64,000 nt of DNA from GCA-002726655 sp046582185 (GCA_046582185.1 JAYGEX010000007.1:74106-138105), one strand, 5' to 3'. Shown: positions 18,185 to 27,364, numbered from the stretch's first letter. Numbers and translations are program-made. Notes: generated from the sequence alone by a model not told the origin.

Positions 18185-18362
18185 CGCTAGGAATTTGGGA
18201 CGCTAGGAATTTGGGACATCCAAGATCCATCCAGTGCCCATAGGAATTTGGGACATCCAAGATCCATCTAGTGCCCATAAATAAAATGGTCAATTACTTA
18301 CAGTCTAGTGAGGCGAATGCCCAAATGCTGGGTGTCCCAATTCACCGGTGTCCCAATTCACC
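18185..18362. repeat. Composite repeat with 37-bp tandem duplication and TTGGGACA/TGTCCCAA ends
   Basis: The motif CGCTAGGAATTTGGGAC appears twice with period 16 (from 18185). A 37-bp unit beginning TAGGAATTTGGGACATCC is then duplicated at 18204-18240 and 18241-18277 with a single mismatch. At the far end GGTGTCCCAATTCACC appears twice, again with period 16 (18331-18346, 18347-18362), and is roughly the inverse of the left end. The last copy supplies the stop codon region of the hydrolase at 18358. Related sequence occurs at 27850-27925, 30889-30930 and 31801-31925. Confidence 0.75.
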
Positions 18363-19149
18363 AACTGTTTCGGAGTTCCCTTAATTTAAGGAACACAGTT
18401 TTCGGATCCAGGTCACCTTCCAGCCCGGGAAATTTCTCTTTCAGCTCGGCGATGACCGATGGATTTTGTAAGCGAAAGAAAGTGTTAACTTCTTTTTCCA
18501 TTCCCAGCGTTGTCACCAGGGCATCGTCAGGGTCCTGGCTGCGAATTTCATCGAGTAACTTCTTAGCCTGGGTATTACCCGGTTCACGGTCGAGCGTGAA
18601 TTCCAAATTGTTGGTGATATAGTCATGCCCTGGGTAGATGCGTGTGTTGTCGCCAAGTTTGGATAGCTGTTCGATAAATGTGTCATAAAGTTCTGCAGGA
18701 TGCCCCCCATTGTGGCAGTTGCCAGCACCCGCATTAAATAATGTATCTCCTGAAAACAATCCAGGCTCGTCAGTCTGGGACAACAAACAAACATGGGACA
18801 TGGTGTGGCCTGGCGTATCCAGCGCCAGGAGTTCTACGGTTTTACCGACCTTAATAACATCCCCTGCAGACAACCCGATGTCCATACCGGCGATTTTATT
18901 TACGGCATTGTGATGAGCCAACAATTTTGCCCCGGTCGCCGCGATTACTTTTTTGTTGCCACCTGTGTGGTCCCCGTGTTCGTGGGTGTTCATTACCTGA
19001 GTGATTGTCCAGCCCTCGTCGCTGGCTTTGCTCAGGCACTTTTCATGATCCAGCGGATCGATTGCCAGGGCTTCCCCAGTCTCCGGGCAGACAATGAGGT
19101 AGTTAAAATTACGGTAGGCGTTGCCGGTCCAGATTTGTTCAACGATCAT
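18358..19149 (-). CDS. gloB: Hydroxyacylglutathione hydrolase-like metallo-beta-lactamase-fold protein
   Basis: 263 residues from the ATG at 19149, chosen over the longer frame from 19176 because a GGGGA ribosome binding site sits just before it. The metal motif is H56-E-H58-G-D60-H61 (THEHGDHTGG); later metal ligands fall in TPGHTMSHV, LFSGDTLFNAGAGN and YPGHDY. The C-terminal RLQNPSVI ... LRELRNSW matches the substrate-binding helices of glyoxalase II, which hydrolyses S-lactoylglutathione to lactate and glutathione. The stop codon lies at the edge of a dispersed repeat, so the last residues may have been altered by its insertion. Confidence 0.83.
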   Translation of the reverse strand: MIVEQIWTGNAYRNFNYLIVCPETGEALAIDPLDHEKCLSKASDEGWTITQVMNTHEHGDHTGGNKKVIAATGAKLLAHHNAVNKIAGMDIGLSAGDVIKVGKTVELLALDTPGHTMSHVCLLSQTDEPGLFSGDTLFNAGAGNCHNGGHPAELYDTFIEQLSKLGDNTRIYPGHDYITNNLEFTLDREPGNTQAKKLLDEIRSQDPDDALVTTLGMEKEVNTFFRLQNPSVIAELKEKFPGLEGDLDPKTVFLKLRELRNSW

Positions 19150-19441
19150 TATGTTTCCCCAGGCGAATTTAAACAAAATGGATTTGAATCAAGCCATTTT
19201 TACAACGAATTGGCAATGTTGTACTGCATTTTATTTACTAAAATTGTCGCAACTATTGAAGCATATCGGCTGATTTTTAATCCAAATTTCACCAAAATTG
19301 CAATAATCATCCTGCCAATGTTTTTATTATCCAGAAAAAGAGGTATTTAGCTGCCCCCGATATAAGTTGGATTTGGTTGTAAAAAGGCCTTTGCCCTTCT
19401 TATACTCGATACGTTGATCATTCAATCGCACGATAAACCCC

Positions 19442-19501
19442 ATGGAACGTCTGCTTGCTAAAGTGTTCGGGATTAACAAACAATATAAAGGGAAGGTATA
19501 A
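19442..19501 (+). CDS. Possible 19-residue leader ORF abutting the next gene
   Basis: ATG at 19442 opens a 19-codon frame (MERLLAKVFGINKQYKGKV) whose TAA ends at 19501, directly against the GTG start of the hydrolase at 19502. The AAAGGGAAGG that serves as the hydrolase ribosome binding site is inside this frame. It may be a translated leader that couples initiation, a remnant of a larger gene, or chance. Confidence 0.3.
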   Translation: MERLLAKVFGINKQYKGKV

Positions 19502-20377
19502 GTGACAGATCATCAAATTCAGTCAACAGACAACAAACGGACCATCAGTTTTGCAGACTACGGTAAGCCATCTGATACTGCTGTGCTTTGTTGCCATGGT
19601 GGGCCTGGTTCACGTGTGGAGCCCAAGAGCATCAGTGTGGAGGCATCTGCAGCAGGGTTTAGGTTGATCGGTATTGACCGACCTGGTTATGGTAAGTCGA
19701 CGCCACAACCAGGGCGAAGTATCTGTGACTGGACGAATGATGCGCTGGCTATTGCCGATCATCTGGGGCTGGATAAATTTCTGGTGCTTGGTAATTCCAC
19801 AGGTGGTAGCTATGCCCTGGCAACAGCGTCGGTTGCTCCGGAAAGGGTGCTTGGTGTGTTGGTATGCTGCGGCATGTCTGACATGAGTTGGGCGAATGAA
19901 GTCGATGATGCCAGGATGGATGCTGCGCTGACTATCTGGGACGCGCCAGACCGCAACGCAGTAATTGCGGTCGCGACCGATCAATTTGGCGCAAGCGGTG
20001 AAAAAATGTTGGAGATGGATGAAGACGCACCTCCCGCATTAAGCCCGCCAGATATAGCAGTCATTATGGATCCTGCCTTTGCAGAGGGCGATCCCACTAA
20101 CGAGGGTTTTGCTCAAGGTGTTGGGGGTTATGCAGATGATCGAATTGCAGATGGTCCCAGCAATGGTTGGTCGAGCTTTGATGTTAGCAAAGTCGTGTGC
20201 CCGGTCATTGTGATCCATGGTGAACAGGATTGGATTGTACCGATCGCTCACGCTCACCACACTACCAGTATATTACAGGACGCTGAGTTACGTACATTTG
20301 CTGAACACGGCCATTTGAGTGTGGGCGCTGAAGCTGTGGCTGCGCTAGTGGACTTGTTGGCCCGGGTGAAGCGCTAA
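19502..20377 (+). CDS. Alpha/beta hydrolase
   Basis: 291 residues. The oxyanion region CCHGGPGSR, the nucleophile elbow LGNSTGG (S of G-N-S-T-G), an acidic residue in VIVIHGEQDWIVP and the catalytic His in AEHGHLSVG form the triad of the fold, in the order of proline-iminopeptidase-like hydrolases. Substrate unknown. Starts at a GTG preceded by AAGGGAAGG. No signal peptide, so cytoplasmic. Confidence 0.85.
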   Translation: MTDHQIQSTDNKRTISFADYGKPSDTAVLCCHGGPGSRVEPKSISVEASAAGFRLIGIDRPGYGKSTPQPGRSICDWTNDALAIADHLGLDKFLVLGNSTGGSYALATASVAPERVLGVLVCCGMSDMSWANEVDDARMDAALTIWDAPDRNAVIAVATDQFGASGEKMLEMDEDAPPALSPPDIAVIMDPAFAEGDPTNEGFAQGVGGYADDRIADGPSNGWSSFDVSKVVCPVIVIHGEQDWIVPIAHAHHTTSILQDAELRTFAEHGHLSVGAEAVAALVDLLARVKR

Positions 20378-20502
20378 AAAATTTGGAACAACTAGCATCA
20401 AACCTTCTCCTATTTGGCATTTATTTGGCCTTTTTTGGTTTAGTGCCAGAGCCTATCTGTTTTATCCAACCCTATTACCAATATCTACCAAAGAGTCTAT
20501 TG

Positions 20503-21999
20503 ATGAACAAAAGAAAAATACTGAACCTCCTTAGAACCTATTCCATCTTGCTGGGGATCGGCCTGCTTACGGCTTGCGGCGGTGGCGGAGGAGGCGATAG
20601 CAGTACAACGCCACCACCACCGGCTAATACGTCGCCAACATCCAATGCCGGAGCAGATCAAATAGTGTTACAGGGAAATAGTATTAGTCTTTCCGGTAGT
20701 GCCAGCGATAACGATGGGTCAATTTCCGCAACGCAGTGGCAACAAACCGGCGGACAAAGTGTGGCCTTAAGCGGTGATACGACCCTGAGCGCGAGCTTTG
20801 ATGCACCTGTGGTAGGTGCCATTACGACTCTCACGTTCTCATTGACGGTAACAGATGATGATAATGCGACGTCCACAGATACTGTAAGTGTCACCATTCT
20901 CCCGGATGACAACAACCGCGTTTTACTGGGCCCATTGATAGGCGCCAATGTTGTCGCATCGCGAGCAAGCAATATCGCAGGAACAATTGAAACGACCACC
21001 AGTTGAGACGAGAGCAGTTTGACAGACGGCGCGACTTTTTCGTTACGTCTCGAAGGGATAGCTGATGATGAGTGGGTACTGGTAACCGTGACGGGCGGCA
21101 CCGACATTGATATTGATGATGATAATGTACTGGACCTTGTTCCGACATTAAACGCGGGAGAAGTACGAGCGTTAGGTAAGGCATGGGATAGTCGTACCAG
21201 TGGCATGAATGTCACCGTGTTATCCAAGATATCTGTACGCCGATTGCTTTCGGGCAATGTTGATTTAGCCACCCTGGACAGCGACAGCATAGAGATCCAG
21301 CTAACGGGTCTGGCTCACGAATTGCTCGCTGTAGATCTTAATTCTGATTCCATTCTGGATTACAAGGATCTGTTGTCATTTACCCCGGCGGTTTCTCAAA
21401 ACTTAAACGTAGATACTTTTAATGCTGACGAGCTCAATGCTCTCGCCCAGGCTCTCGAAAGTGGCGATAATCAGGGTGTGAGCACGCTGATTGATGCCGC
21501 TTTTGCATTTTCAACCTTCGCAACGATTAAAACCAACCTTGGTGATATCAGATTACAATTGTTTCCGGACCTTGTTCCAAACACCGTTAATAATTTTAGC
21601 GTTCACGCTCGTAATGGCTTTTATGATGGTTTGATTTTCCATCGAGTTATATCAGGGTTTGTTATTCAGAGCGGTGACCCGAATGGCGATGGAAGCGGCG
21701 ACACAAGCATCCTGGGTGGCAGCTTTGATGATGAGTTCGACGCAACTTTAAGTAATGTGGCTGGGGCTATCTCAATGGCTAATTCAGGGCCGAATACAAA
21801 CAGTTCCCAGTTTTTTATAAATGTTGTTGATAACACTGGACTCGACTTTGATAAATCACCAAGTTCATCCACGCATGCAGTGTTTGGTCAGATCGTGGAA
21901 GGAACTGATGTCATGCTCACTATTTCCAATTTACCAACGGATGGACAGAGCCGACCGATTAATGACGTTATTATCGAAACTATCACTATAGATCGTTGA
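20503..21999 (+). pseudogene. Cyclophilin-type peptidyl-prolyl isomerase lipoprotein with an in-frame TGA
   Basis: The ATG at 20503 starts a lipoprotein signal with lipobox LLTAC25. Then come a PKD/REJ-like Ig domain (SNAGADQIVLQGNSISLSGSASDNDGSI), a linker, a middle domain (SLRLEGIADDEWVLVTVTGG) and a C-terminal cyclophilin domain (IKTNLGDIRLQLFPDLVPNTVNNF, FHRVISGFVIQSGDPNGDG, SQFFINVVDN). Frame 20503-21003 and frame 21007-21999 are the same and are separated only by TGA at 21004-21006, codon 168 of 499. The codon lies in a non-redox linker, so a nonsense mutation is likelier than selenocysteine. Both halves otherwise look undamaged. It would act in the periplasm on the outer-membrane side. 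Confidence 0.7.
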
Positions 22000-22299
22000 A
22001 GTGGATGGGTTTTCGCTGCGACAATTCTCACTTGTATATTGTCGATATAAGGTAGACGAATTGCGGACACCCAACAATTACATCTAGTAAGAATACAGCG
22101 GATTGTCCTGTGTGAAATATCGACATACTGGGGGGCGGGAATTTCTTACTTTACCAATACAATTATCAATTCTATTGCACATCTTTTATGTTACATAAAA
22201 TATCTCAGAAATGAGAAAGAGAACCATCCCTATTGTGTGTATTATTGCCCTGTCGCATTATTGTGACCCTTAATCTTTGACCTATTAGTGGAGCTGACA
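22000..22299. other. Intergenic stretch, about 300 bp
   Basis: AT-rich sequence between the isomerase gene and the LLM gene. It must hold the promoter of the latter, but I could not pick out convincing -10/-35 boxes. No repeat or RNA gene seen. Confidence 0.4.
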
Positions 22300-23169
22300 G
22301 TGGATACAGGAAAATTGGGTGTGTGGTATTTCTTCGATGGACTAACATCTTCAGATGCTGCGAAGGCGGCGCAAAGAATTGAATCGTTAGGATACGGAAC
22401 CCTGTGGATACCGGAAACGGTTGGTAAAAGCCCCGTCGTAACTGCATCCTGGTTGCTTAGCAATACCGAGAAACTCAATATCGCGACAGGCATAATGAAT
22501 ATCTACCACCGCGAACCTGGCGTGACCATGGCAGCCCAAAAGTCACTGGCCGAGCAATCCGGCGGGCGCTTCCTGTTGGGTCTTGGCGTTTCACATAAAC
22601 CCCTGGTCGAGGGTGTGCGAGGGCTTAAATATGGCCCACCGGTTGCCACGATGCGAAGCTATCTAGATGGTATGACAAAGGCACCTTATAGCGGTTTAGA
22701 ACCAGCGGAGGCACCAGCGACAGTGATCGCAGCGCTGGGTCCGAAAATGCTGGAACTCGCAGCCACTGCCTGCGCTGGGGCACACCCCTACTTTTCATCA
22801 CCGGAACATACAAGATTCGCTCGCGAAATTATGGGGCCAGACGCTATGTTGTGTGTGGAGCAAAAAGTTATTTTTGAAAGTGACCCTGACAAAGCCCGCA
22901 AACTTGCCAGGCCTGTCGCAAAAATCTATCAAGGCTTGCCCAACTACAGAAACAATTGGCTGCGAATGGGTTTAACAGAAGATGATATTAATGAGCTGAG
23001 TGACAAGTTCATTGACACGACTTTCGCCTGGGGTAAAGAAGACGACATCAAAGCCAGGATAAATGAACACCTGGATGCTGGTGCGACGCATGTCTGTATA
23101 CAACCGGTCAATCCGAACGGCCAGTTCGCCGATCTGCATTGGGAGTGCCTGGAGGCTCTCGCCAGTTAG
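22300..23169 (+). CDS. LLM-class flavin/F420-dependent oxidoreductase (TIGR03620-like)
   Basis: 289 residues from the GTG at 22300, chosen over the GTG at 22288 because TGGAG at 22289-22293 is then a well-spaced ribosome binding site. The bacterial-luciferase-like barrel shows LGVWYFFDGLTSSDAAKAAQRIESLGYGTLWIPE, then TGIMNIYHREPGVTMAAQKSLAEQSGGRFLLGLGVSH. This matches the actinobacterial-type F420-dependent LLM subfamily, though members outside Actinobacteria may use FMN. Substrate unknown. It stands alone between unrelated genes. Confidence 0.85.
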   Translation: MDTGKLGVWYFFDGLTSSDAAKAAQRIESLGYGTLWIPETVGKSPVVTASWLLSNTEKLNIATGIMNIYHREPGVTMAAQKSLAEQSGGRFLLGLGVSHKPLVEGVRGLKYGPPVATMRSYLDGMTKAPYSGLEPAEAPATVIAALGPKMLELAATACAGAHPYFSSPEHTRFAREIMGPDAMLCVEQKVIFESDPDKARKLARPVAKIYQGLPNYRNNWLRMGLTEDDINELSDKFIDTTFAWGKEDDIKARINEHLDAGATHVCIQPVNPNGQFADLHWECLEALAS

Positions 23170-23203
23170 GCTAAATCACGTGGCGCAAATGGCCTGTTTC
23201 GCG

Positions 23204-23222
23204 GGGTGGGACGAATGCAAAT
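23204..23222. repeat. Short dispersed repeat, copy 1
   Basis: GGGTGGGACGAATGCAAAT, located about 35 bp after the stop of the LLM gene, recurs at 27411-27429 with one change (ACG to ATG), about 50 bp after the stop of the methyltransferase gene. Both copies follow a plus-strand gene in the same orientation. Confidence 0.6.
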
Positions 23223-23415
23223 GGAGGCTGGTTTGCCTCTGACGGCGTTTATCCTTTTGTTTTAATCCACCAAACCCAAAGCTCGCGACACAGCGCCTAT
23301 AGCATAATAGAATCGTTCACAGATAATTATTTCCCAGCATGCAAATTTAACACTGACCCGAATTATTACTCATTGGTTTTTGCTTGATTATCAGTAACAG
23401 GTGAGCGAGTGGTCT

Positions 23416-24255
23416 TTAGAAGTTTAGAGTACGATCAAACCAGTCAATCGTTTCTTTAATCACTCGTTCGCTGTAAGCAGGCCGGGGGTTATCCAACACA
23501 TTAAATATGTGGTCAGCACCGCCAATCAAAACGAAGGTTTTGTCTTTTGTGGGCAGTAAGCTAAACCACTTGCGCTCATTAGACGGCACATAATCCTGAT
23601 CACCACGAATAGAAAGTAAAGGTCCCGGATACTCAGACAGTTTCAAGCTAACATCGACACCAACAAAGGACGCCAAATGCTTTCGCGTCAAAGTGATATC
23701 AACCCAGGAAGTGTAGACTCCACGACCTTCACGCATTGCCTTCTGGGCGGCTTCCGAATAGGCGACATCACGTTCAATGTTCATTGTGGATTCTGCAGCA
23801 GACCAAAGCACCATCGTTTGAAACCAATCCGGGTGCTGTGATGCAACAGCCATGGCCGTCAGGCCTCCCAGGCTAAAGCCCAGTACGCCGACAATTGCTT
23901 CAGGATATTGTGTTCGAATGCGTTGATATGCTTGAGTCGTTTCTGCAATTCTTGAATCCGATGTTGAAGTCACCACATACTCGACTCGCTCTCCTTCACC
24001 ACTGAAATTAAATCGCAAACTAGCTATGCCTCTTGCTGCAAGCTGATTGGCAAGATCTCCATACAGATTGCCGACCTCATCCATGTCGCTATTCCAACCA
24101 TGCAACATAAGAACAATACGGGATGGATCATCAACTTGTTCCGGCAGGAATAACTTACCACTTAAACCTTGCGCTATGTCCACGGAGACATCGTCAGCAA
24201 TCGCCGGCAACATGGTGAAGGTGCATAACACCAAAAAGCACAAAGTCATTCGCAT
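23416..24255 (-). CDS. Secreted alpha/beta hydrolase (dienelactone-hydrolase-like esterase)
   Basis: 279 residues beginning with a signal peptide (about 1-20, FLVLCTFTMLPAIA). The fold shows MLHGWNSDMDE, the nucleophile motif LGFSLGGLTA, an acid in SIRGDQDYVP and the histidine in GGADHIFN. It probably acts on an ester or acyl substrate in the periplasm. Resembles the prolyl-oligopeptidase/BAAT-like alpha/beta hydrolases. Monocistronic as far as can be seen. Confidence 0.83.
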   Translation of the reverse strand: MRMTLCFLVLCTFTMLPAIADDVSVDIAQGLSGKLFLPEQVDDPSRIVLMLHGWNSDMDEVGNLYGDLANQLAARGIASLRFNFSGEGERVEYVVTSTSDSRIAETTQAYQRIRTQYPEAIVGVLGFSLGGLTAMAVASQHPDWFQTMVLWSAAESTMNIERDVAYSEAAQKAMREGRGVYTSWVDITLTRKHLASFVGVDVSLKLSEYPGPLLSIRGDQDYVPSNERKWFSLLPTKDKTFVLIGGADHIFNVLDNPRPAYSERVIKETIDWFDRTLNF

Positions 24256-24443
24256 AAGTTACTGCCTATTTCAATAGTACAAATTTTGGCACAAGAATGT
24301 ACGCCGTTTAGTGCTCAAAACAATAAGTGGTATCACTCATGTTACCTGCAAGCTATTGGCGCTTAACTCAACCACCAGTATTTACCAATGCGTGAATCTG
24401 ATGTTCCAATTCAGGTGCGACATGTTAACGACGCCAGGGCGGA

Positions 24444-24732
24444 TCAAAACCCTACATCTTCAAGCAGCGATAGGTATCGCGGATCTAACCGATGGTTATG
24501 CAGTGATGTGTCGGTCTGCAGGAATATCGCGCTGCATGAACGAACCTCGATCGCTCGCGTCAATGCGATAAAACCGTTGTCGATATCGCCCGCTGCGAAA
24601 TATACATCGGCGATGAGTTCGGGCGAGACAAACTCGTTTGTGGCTGCGGTGATCAGCTCGGTCAGTAGCTGTTGCGCTTCTTCGATGCGACCCGCAACAA
24701 AGTAGGCGACTGCGAGATTTGACCGTTGCCAT
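24444..24732 (-). pseudogene. C-terminal scrap of a TPR protein
   Basis: The minus-strand frame reads RSNLAVAYFVAGRIEEAQQLLTEL, VYFAAGDIDNGFIALTRAIE and the terminal LDPRYLSLLEDVGF, the standard end of TPR arrays in adenylate-cyclase-like or protein-kinase-like proteins. Only about 95 residues remain. Upstream of about 24725 the same frame has no similarity because it crosses into an opposite-strand barrel gene. This is a decayed gene end. Confidence 0.65.
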
Positions 24733-25175
24733 GGGCGACGGCCCTTTTGTCGGTTACTGCCGGAAAAGGTTTTTATGCCGGTGTCAGTATTGGTTCCGCC
24801 AGTCTCGATGACGACTTCGATGGGCTGGTGATTGACGATGACGCTACCGCCTATCGACTGGTGGGCGGCTGGTGGGTCAATTTGTATATTGCGTTGGAAG
24901 CGGGTTATCACAACTTTGGTGATTTCGAACAAACGATCAACGTTAACGGCGTGCCGAGCAAGGCGACGCTATGCGCAGATGGTTATACCCTGGGATTGCA
25001 GGCCAGTTATCCAATATCGAACAAGTTTGCAATCCTGGGTAGAGCTGGGGCCTTTTTCCGGGATGGCGAGGCAGCGATCAACAACGTCAGTCAGGCTACT
25101 CCGGAAGAGACCAATCCTTATCTTGGCCTGGGGCTCAGCTACGCCTTTACTGATAGGCTTGTTGGCTCCAGGTAG
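24726..25175 (+). pseudogene. Fragment of an outer-membrane beta-barrel protein (OmpA/porin-like)
   Basis: From about 24760 the frame reads GKGFYAGVSIGSASLDDDFDG, AYRLVGGWWVNLYIALEAGYHNFGDF, LGLQASYPISNKFAILGRAGAFF and LGLGLSYAFTDRL: amphipathic strands of an eight-stranded OmpA-like barrel. The protein stops at VGSR after the sixth strand or so, and no signal peptide precedes the barrel, so both ends are missing. It abuts the TPR scrap on the other strand at about 24725. Confidence 0.65.
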
Positions 25176-25284
25176 GGTTGCTTATGTTAGCGGTGACTGA
25201 CGCGGAATTGTTCGTCGGGAAAATAAAAGAATTCATTAATCAAGCAGACTGAAATATAGATTGCCTGACCCTGATTCCCTTGTA

Positions 25285-25304
25285 ACAATAGGTAAACCGT
25301 CCCC
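25285..25304. repeat. Partial copy of the GGGACAG...CTGTCCC repeat
   Basis: AATAGGTAAACCGTCCCCCG is the reverse complement of most of the left half of the inverted repeat at 18116-18145. It sits just upstream of the acyl-CoA dehydrogenase-like gene. Confidence 0.55.
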
Positions 25305-25332
25305 CGATGCCACTGGTTAGGAATGATAAGTT

Positions 25333-26499
25333 ATGACGATAGATCTGGACGTCGGCGTTAACGAAGAAATTAAGCGGTTAAGGCCGATTATTGTAGCTCA
25401 TGCCGATCATGCGGAGGAAAAACGACAGTTATGCAATGTTGTTGCCAGGGAGATGGCGCTGGCGGGCCTGTATCGAATTGCGGCGCCAGTGAGCCTGAAA
25501 GGTGATGAAGCGCATCCAATCAAGCAAATCAAAACCATCGAAGCAATTTCTGAAATAAGCGGTGCTACAGGCTGGAACCTGATGATAGGCATCGAGACGA
25601 TGGGGATCCTTGGCGCCATCTATGGAGCCGAACTCACTCTTAGCCTCTACTCCGATCCTGCTCTAATTATTTCTGGAAGCCTTAACCCACTCGGTCACGC
25701 TGTGCGCGAGGATGGCGGCTATAGGGTGAGTGGGCAGTGGCCTTTTGTGAGCGGTATACACAATGCTCATTATTTCTGGGGTCAGAGCATTGTGCATGAA
25801 GATGGCGTGCCGCTTAAAGACTCAAAAGGCTACGTTTTCTGCGAGACCCTGGTGCCCGTGGAACAAACGCAGATCATAGATACATGGCATGTGTCCGGAA
25901 TGAGAGGTTCCGGCAGTCATGATGTAAAACTGGATGACGTATTTGTTTCTGATGAATACACCAGCCATACACAGAACCTTAGACCTTTAGAAGATGGAAC
26001 CCTATACAAGCTGCCGCTGTTCAGTCGGCTGGCTTATAATAAGGTAGGGGTTGCCACGGGTATTGCCCGCGCCGCCATGCAGCATTTTATTGAACTAGCC
26101 GCAGTTAAAAAGCCCAGGGCCTCCTCGGTGCAATTGCAAAACCGGGCGGATGCCCAGCGCGCCGTATCAGAAGCCGAGAGGCTGATCGGCTCAGCACGGA
26201 GCTACGTGTTCGAAACGATAGAAGAGTTGTGGCAAACAGTCGACCGGGGAGACCGTCCGACTAACAAGTTGAGAGCGCTGGTCCAATTGAGTTGTTCTGG
26301 CGCTGCAAACGAATCTGTAAAGGCTGTGGAAATGCTTTACTCTGCGGCGGGTGCCAGTGCTAATTTTGTTTCCAGCCCCTTGGATAGATGTATGCGGGAT
26401 GTAATGGTTGTAAGGCAGCACATCATGGTTTCACCTCAATTTTCTGAGGCAATAGGAAGAGTGTTGCTAGGGATGGAGTCGGGTACCTTCCTGTTCTAG
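25333..26499 (+). CDS. Acyl-CoA dehydrogenase-like flavoprotein (group D monooxygenase type)
   Basis: 388 residues of the acyl-CoA dehydrogenase fold. The N-terminal helical domain has EISGATGWNLMIG, the middle beta domain has YRVSGQWPFVSGIHNAHYFWG and TWHVSGMRGSGSHDVKLDDVFV, and the C-terminal domain has LYSAAGASANFVSSPLDRCMRDVMVVRQH. The sequence is closer to HpaB/HsaA/DszC-type flavin monooxygenases and their relatives than to true fatty-acyl dehydrogenases, since the catalytic glutamate region is not evident. The reduced flavin would come from a separate reductase, not seen nearby. A methyltransferase gene follows after 43 bp and is probably in the same transcript. Confidence 0.82.
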   Translation: MTIDLDVGVNEEIKRLRPIIVAHADHAEEKRQLCNVVAREMALAGLYRIAAPVSLKGDEAHPIKQIKTIEAISEISGATGWNLMIGIETMGILGAIYGAELTLSLYSDPALIISGSLNPLGHAVREDGGYRVSGQWPFVSGIHNAHYFWGQSIVHEDGVPLKDSKGYVFCETLVPVEQTQIIDTWHVSGMRGSGSHDVKLDDVFVSDEYTSHTQNLRPLEDGTLYKLPLFSRLAYNKVGVATGIARAAMQHFIELAAVKKPRASSVQLQNRADAQRAVSEAERLIGSARSYVFETIEELWQTVDRGDRPTNKLRALVQLSCSGAANESVKAVEMLYSAAGASANFVSSPLDRCMRDVMVVRQHIMVSPQFSEAIGRVLLGMESGTFLF

Positions 26500-26542
26500 T
26501 CGGAAAACCATCACAGGTTTTATGTAATGAACGAGACGCTCA

Positions 26543-27364
26543 ATGAAAAATCTAGCTTATCCAAAACCTGCCAGTGCCCCTGCTTACACGCTCACTGAAG
26601 AGATGCAGGGCTGGTTGAACAACCCATCCTTTCCGCGTACCGCCGCATATGATCCCGCGTGGGTGCTGGAAAACGATATGGGACCCCACGTATTGTGGAT
26701 GACAGAATGGGCGCTGCAAGCGCTTAGACCAGAACCAGGCCTGCGCATTCTGGACCTTGGCTGTGGCAGAGCTGTTAGCTCAATGTTCCTGGCGAGAGAA
26801 TGTGACGCGCAGGTCTGGGCAGCAGATTTATGGATCCCTGCTGACGACAACCAAAAACGCATCACTGCCGCAGGCTTAGGTCTACAGGTAACACCAGTGC
26901 ATACCGAGGCGCATAATTTGCCGTTTGAGAAAGGTTTTTTCGATGTCATCATTTCTATCGACGCCTACCAGTATTTTGGCACCGATGATCTGTATCTTGG
27001 CTATATCAGTAAGTTCCTGAAACCTGGCGGCACGCTTGCAATCGTCGTTCCCAGCGTTACCCGCGAAATAGTGGGTGAACCTCCCAAAACTCTGCAACCA
27101 TTTTGGGAATGGGATTTCTGTTGCTTCCATACCGCTGACTGGTGGCGGCGTCACTGGGCCAAAACGGGGCTTATGGAGGTACTATCCTCCGATGTGCTGG
27201 AAGATGGCTGGCTGCGTTGGCAGGAATGGACTCATGTTTCTGACCATGCTGCTGCAGGGCCATACTCGGGTGTGGTGGGCGGCCAAACAGCAGAGATGCT
27301 TGAGGCAGACCAGGGCGAATACCTGTGTTTTTCCCGCGTGTTGGCACGAAGGCCCCTGGGCTGA
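26543..27364 (+). CDS. Class I SAM-dependent methyltransferase
   Basis: 273 residues. Motif I is ILDLGCGRAVSSMFLA (DLGCG at 71-75), followed by VWAADLWIP, the post-I loop LPFEKGFFDVIISIDAYQYF and FLKPGGTLAIVVP, the expected order for the Rossmann-like methyltransferase fold. The substrate is a small molecule, not identified. Likely co-transcribed with the upstream flavoprotein. Confidence 0.85.
   Translation: MKNLAYPKPASAPAYTLTEEMQGWLNNPSFPRTAAYDPAWVLENDMGPHVLWMTEWALQALRPEPGLRILDLGCGRAVSSMFLARECDAQVWAADLWIPADDNQKRITAAGLGLQVTPVHTEAHNLPFEKGFFDVIISIDAYQYFGTDDLYLGYISKFLKPGGTLAIVVPSVTREIVGEPPKTLQPFWEWDFCCFHTADWWRRHWAKTGLMEVLSSDVLEDGWLRWQEWTHVSDHAAAGPYSGVVGGQTAEMLEADQGEYLCFSRVLARRPLG

Noticed and set aside
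18185..18362. CRISPR array
   Set aside because: The repeats are contiguous tandem copies without spacers and have the form of insertion-type repeats.
21004..21006. UGA in the cyclophilin gene as selenocysteine
   Set aside because: It lies in a non-redox linker with no neighbouring Cys, and the following bases form no SECIS-like hairpin at the right distance; a nonsense change is simpler.
24444..24932. Full 162-codon minus-strand frame as an intact protein
   Set aside because: Its first part is antisense to the barrel gene; only the part after about 24732 resembles a TPR protein.
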